Positions 61,722-64,000 of a stretch of DNA of 64,000 bases are shown one piece after another. This DNA comes from Rhizobium phaseoli (GTDB lineage: Bacteria; Pseudomonadota; Alphaproteobacteria; Rhizobiales; Rhizobiaceae): the NCBI RefSeq assembly GCF_003985125.1, contig NZ_ML133566.1:1-64000 (forward strand), read 5' to 3'. The position numbers and the translations under genes were made by a program. The notes below the pieces were generated by a model that was not told where the DNA came from, made no database searches, and was given only the letters and a program-made list of their open reading frames with translations. Positions within the stretch are counted from its first letter, which is position 1, and the number at the start of each line of letters is the position of its first letter.

Positions 61722-63077
61722 TCAGGTTTTGCCCGGCCGCAAGGGATGGACGTTCTCGCGCCGAGGTCGGTCGCCCATGGCGTCTACGATTTTCGAGCCG
61801 ATGAGGTCGGAGGCGTGGCGCTTCGGATCGTCTGCCAGATGCGCGTAACGCTCCGTCGTCTTCATCTGCGTATGCCCGAGCAGCTTTCCGATGATCTGCA
61901 GGCTCAGGTTCGCTTCGACGCCGACAGAGGCATGAGTATGGCGAAGGTCATGGATGCGGACCCGGAGCTTCGGATCATCTGCTGACGCATCGAGCCCGGC
62001 GCGTTTTCGGACGTGATGCCAGGGCCGTTTAAGGTCCGATCGGGGACGATGCTGGATCGTGCCATCGGCGAGGACCTTCGGCTCTCCTGGAATGACGTAT
62101 GGGCCGACGTTCGGCAACTCAGTCAGAATCATCTGGGCTGGTCCGTTCAGGATGATGGTTTTCTTCCTGGTTTTGCTGTCATCAAGAAATAGCAGCCCGC
62201 GCTGCAGATCGACATTCGACCACTTCAGCTTCAGGATTTCACCGCGGCGGGCGCCAGTCAGGATGAACAGGCGGATGGCAGCAGCAGAGAACTGGTCGAT
62301 CTTGATCCGTCGATTCTCTGCTTTCGGTGCGTGCTTGACATTCTTCTCGGGATCCGGGTCCCACGGGATGCCATCAGTCTCCGCCTCGCGAATGGCGTCG
62401 CCGAGGCGGCCCAGCTCATCGCTGGTCAGGTATCGTTCTCGATTGTCTTCCGGGTACTTCTTGATTCCGCTTGCCGGGTTTTCGATCTTGGGAATGGCTT
62501 TGGTATCCATCCCCCAAGTGTACATGGAGCTGATCGTGGACAGGACCCGGTTCGCCGTAATGGGCTTATCCTTCAGCGAAACGTGCAGCTTTTCGATTTC
62601 GCCCGTTCCGATGTCCTTTGCCTTCTTCCGCCCCAGTGTCTCGGAAGCGATATTCAGCCAGCGGGCATAGAGTTTGTATGTCGCGCTCTTCTGCTTCGCG
62701 TCGACGGTCCGCAGGTAATCATTCCTTAGAGTGTCGAACGTCGGCGACGCCCGGTCGGCGCTCTTCTCCTTTGCCGGATCCCCACCCTGGACGACCTGGG
62801 CGAGTACGGTCTTGGCAACGCGCCGAGCTTCATCGGGTGTGACCTTCTTCGTGCTGCCGATAGTGTAGCGTCTGGTCGGGGCTTCCCGGCCAGACCCGAA
62901 TCGGTAGATGACAAGGTACGTCATGGCTCCCGTCGTTCGAACCCGGATGGCGAACCCGGTGACGGCCGTGTCGGAAACGAAGAATTCCTTTTCGCCCGGC
63001 TCAATGCGCTTGATTAGGCTGAGAGTAATCTCTGCCGAGGTCGATGAGTTGATCGGGAATTCGGCTTTCTTGGCCAT
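61722..63077 (-). CDS. Tyrosine site-specific integrase (P4-type)
   Basis: 451 residues. N-terminal arm-binding DUF4102-like domain (KEFFVSDTAVTGFAIRVRTTGAMTYLVIYRFG), core-binding domain around 110-210, and catalytic domain with the Arg of TGARRGEIL near 277, HDLRHTHAS near 377, LGHTQMKTTERYAHL and the nucleophile Tyr near 411. It recombines the tRNA-Ala attachment sites. It reads away from the right att site, at the end far from the intact tRNA. An ATG 3 bases upstream is possible. Confidence 0.95.
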   Translation of the reverse strand: MAKKAEFPINSSTSAEITLSLIKRIEPGEKEFFVSDTAVTGFAIRVRTTGAMTYLVIYRFGSGREAPTRRYTIGSTKKVTPDEARRVAKTVLAQVVQGGDPAKEKSADRASPTFDTLRNDYLRTVDAKQKSATYKLYARWLNIASETLGRKKAKDIGTGEIEKLHVSLKDKPITANRVLSTISSMYTWGMDTKAIPKIENPASGIKKYPEDNRERYLTSDELGRLGDAIREAETDGIPWDPDPEKNVKHAPKAENRRIKIDQFSAAAIRLFILTGARRGEILKLKWSNVDLQRGLLFLDDSKTRKKTIILNGPAQMILTELPNVGPYVIPGEPKVLADGTIQHRPRSDLKRPWHHVRKRAGLDASADDPKLRVRIHDLRHTHASVGVEANLSLQIIGKLLGHTQMKTTERYAHLADDPKRHASDLIGSKIVDAMGDRPRRENVHPLRPGKT

Positions 63078-63090
63078 CAAGCAAAAATCC

Positions 63091-63107
63091 GGGAAGCACC
63101 AGGGAAG
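63091..63107. repeat. Putative integrase arm site, right
   Basis: GGGAAGCACCAGGGAAG, exact copy of 45156-45172, just before the integrase start and 116 bases from the right att core. Confidence 0.6.
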
Positions 63108-63223
63108 TACGGGAACGGAAATCAGAGGAAACTAACGGAACGACATTACCAGATTTTTGTTGAAGCGAAAGGGCTTAGAGCAAGATAGGGAAACGTGGGG
63201 AAACTCCCGGAAAGCACGGCCCG

Positions 63224-63272
63224 TTGCATGGCATGCAAGAGGTCAGCGGTTCGATCCCGCTTAGCTCCACCA
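63224..63272 (+). repeat. att core, right copy
   Basis: 49 bases identical to the tRNA-Ala 3' half at 45040-45088, including CCA. The 5' half of the tRNA is absent, so this is the displaced original chromosomal end. Confidence 0.92.
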
Positions 63273-63373
63273 CGCTTCGCCCTTACGGGCTTCGCGTGGC
63301 GCAGCCGCGAGAAACCGTTAGACCGAAGCAGTGCCCGGCATAGCCCGAAGGGCGACGACGGGCTGAAACGCTG

Positions 63374-63667
63374 ATGTGGTACGTCTATATTCTCCGCAGC
63401 GTCGATTTTCCCGATCAGGAATATACCGGCTCTACCGCCGATCTGAAGCAGCGCCTTTCGGCGCACAATGCCGGAAAATCCACCCACACTGCCAAATTTG
63501 CACCATGGGATTTGCTCTGGTATTGCGCCTTTCCTGATAAGCACAAGGCGCTTGAATTCGAAAGATATCTGAAATCGCATTCCGGCAGGGCTTTTGCCGG
63601 CAAGAGGCTGGTCCAGCCAAATCTGGCTTCAGGTCGGCTGACCAACGGGAAGACCGATCTCGAATAG
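63374..63667 (+). CDS. GIY-YIG nuclease-family protein (UPF0213-like)
   Basis: 97 residues. MWYVYILRSVDFPDQEYTGSTADLKQRLSAHNAGKSTHTAKFAPWDL carries the GIY-YIG variant YVYIL...EYTGST with Arg in DLKQRL. The Glu in ALEFERYLK completes the site. Small stand-alone members are common housekeeping proteins of uncertain role. It lies just beyond the right att site, in chromosomal DNA. Confidence 0.87.
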   Translation: MWYVYILRSVDFPDQEYTGSTADLKQRLSAHNAGKSTHTAKFAPWDLLWYCAFPDKHKALEFERYLKSHSGRAFAGKRLVQPNLASGRLTNGKTDLE

Positions 63668-63712
63668 CACCGGTGCACGCGAAGCTAGCGCCGGCATTCA
63701 GCGCACACCACT

Positions 63713-64000
63713 TCAATTACCCGGCGCGTCGCCATTCTGCACCGACAAACCGGCAGCCTCTATCCCCGCAAGGAAACGCTGCTGATCCTGGGGCCGCGCC
63801 AACCGGCTGACGACTTCTCGTCGGATGTTCGGGATCAGTGCGGGTGATTCGCGCCGGATCCAATCGAGCTGCTCCTTGGCCTCCTGCTGTTTTCCAAGCG
63901 CCCCGAGAATGGAGAGCAGTACGAGGCGATGCATCGGATTGTAATTGAGGTCCGACATGCGCGACCAAAGTTCCGCAGCCTGCGTGTCGCCCCGCATGAA
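63713..64000 (-). CDS. C-terminal part of a TPR-type protein (partial)
   Basis: At least 94 residues open to the window edge (AAELWSRMSDLNYNPMHRLVLLSILGALGKQQEAKEQLDWIRRESPALI). Helical repeats of tetratricopeptide type; the tail resembles the C-terminus of some rhizobial adenylate cyclases. The start lies outside the window, so the full identity cannot be judged. Confidence 0.6.
   Translation of the reverse strand, partial: FMRGDTQAAELWSRMSDLNYNPMHRLVLLSILGALGKQQEAKEQLDWIRRESPALIPNIRREVVSRLARPQDQQRFLAGIEAAGLSVQNGDAPGN

Overview
The window looks like the main chromosome of a Rhizobium of the leguminosarum/etli type. The gene families, the GC-rich codon use, the RIME-like repeats between genes, and the C1-A72 initiator tRNA directly after a 23S-5S rRNA unit all point that way. 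This rests on recognised sequence features, not on a database search.

Layout. 1-810: end of an rRNA operon (23S 3' end, 5S, tRNA-fMet), then a broken 3' copy of the same tRNA and a terminator. 0.8-4.2 kb: a large lone SF1 helicase. 4.7-11.7 kb: a LuxR-type regulator and a surface-polysaccharide cluster (two nucleotide-sugar epimerases, a membrane GT2 synthase, a DUF995 protein and a GH26 glycanase), possibly glucomannan-type. 11.9-34.8 kb: a large carbohydrate catabolic region. It holds a LacI-controlled block (solute-binding protein, DUF2264 protein, 2-hydroxyacid dehydrogenase), a block around a TetR regulator (ABC transporter, three Gfo/Idh/MocA oxidoreductases, a TIM-barrel isomerase, a DUF993 aldolase-like protein), a kinase/FAD-GcvT pair, and uxaC-uxuB for hexuronate breakdown. 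34.9-44.9 kb: core genes (slyX, gabD, gabT with a MerR-XRE-cupin regulator, rnd, rpsA, cmk, a TIGR02300-like gene).

45.0-63.3 kb: an 18.2-kb integrated element in tRNA-Ala(GGC), bounded by a 49-bp direct repeat of the tRNA 3' half. It carries a tyrosine integrase, an AlpA-like protein, a translationally coupled replication operon with a DUF3987 protein, an XRE repressor with paired operators, a probable Panacea (DUF4065) toxin-antitoxin pair, an AT-rich membrane-protein cargo gene and many small unknown genes. No capsid, portal, large terminase or tail gene is visible, so a phage satellite or other integrative element fits better than a complete prophage. Chromosomal sequence resumes with a GIY-YIG protein and a TPR-type gene cut by the window edge.

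The two most interesting signals are these. (1) A palindrome of the form GTAACY-AAAC-RGTTAC, found at three promoters around and away from the TetR gene, ties the ABC operon, the oxidoreductase operon and uxaC-uxuB into one putative regulon. Two of these promoters also share the same -35 block. (2) A family of long TGACAAAAC-type palindromes is scattered through the integrated element, one copy lying inside a coding sequence.
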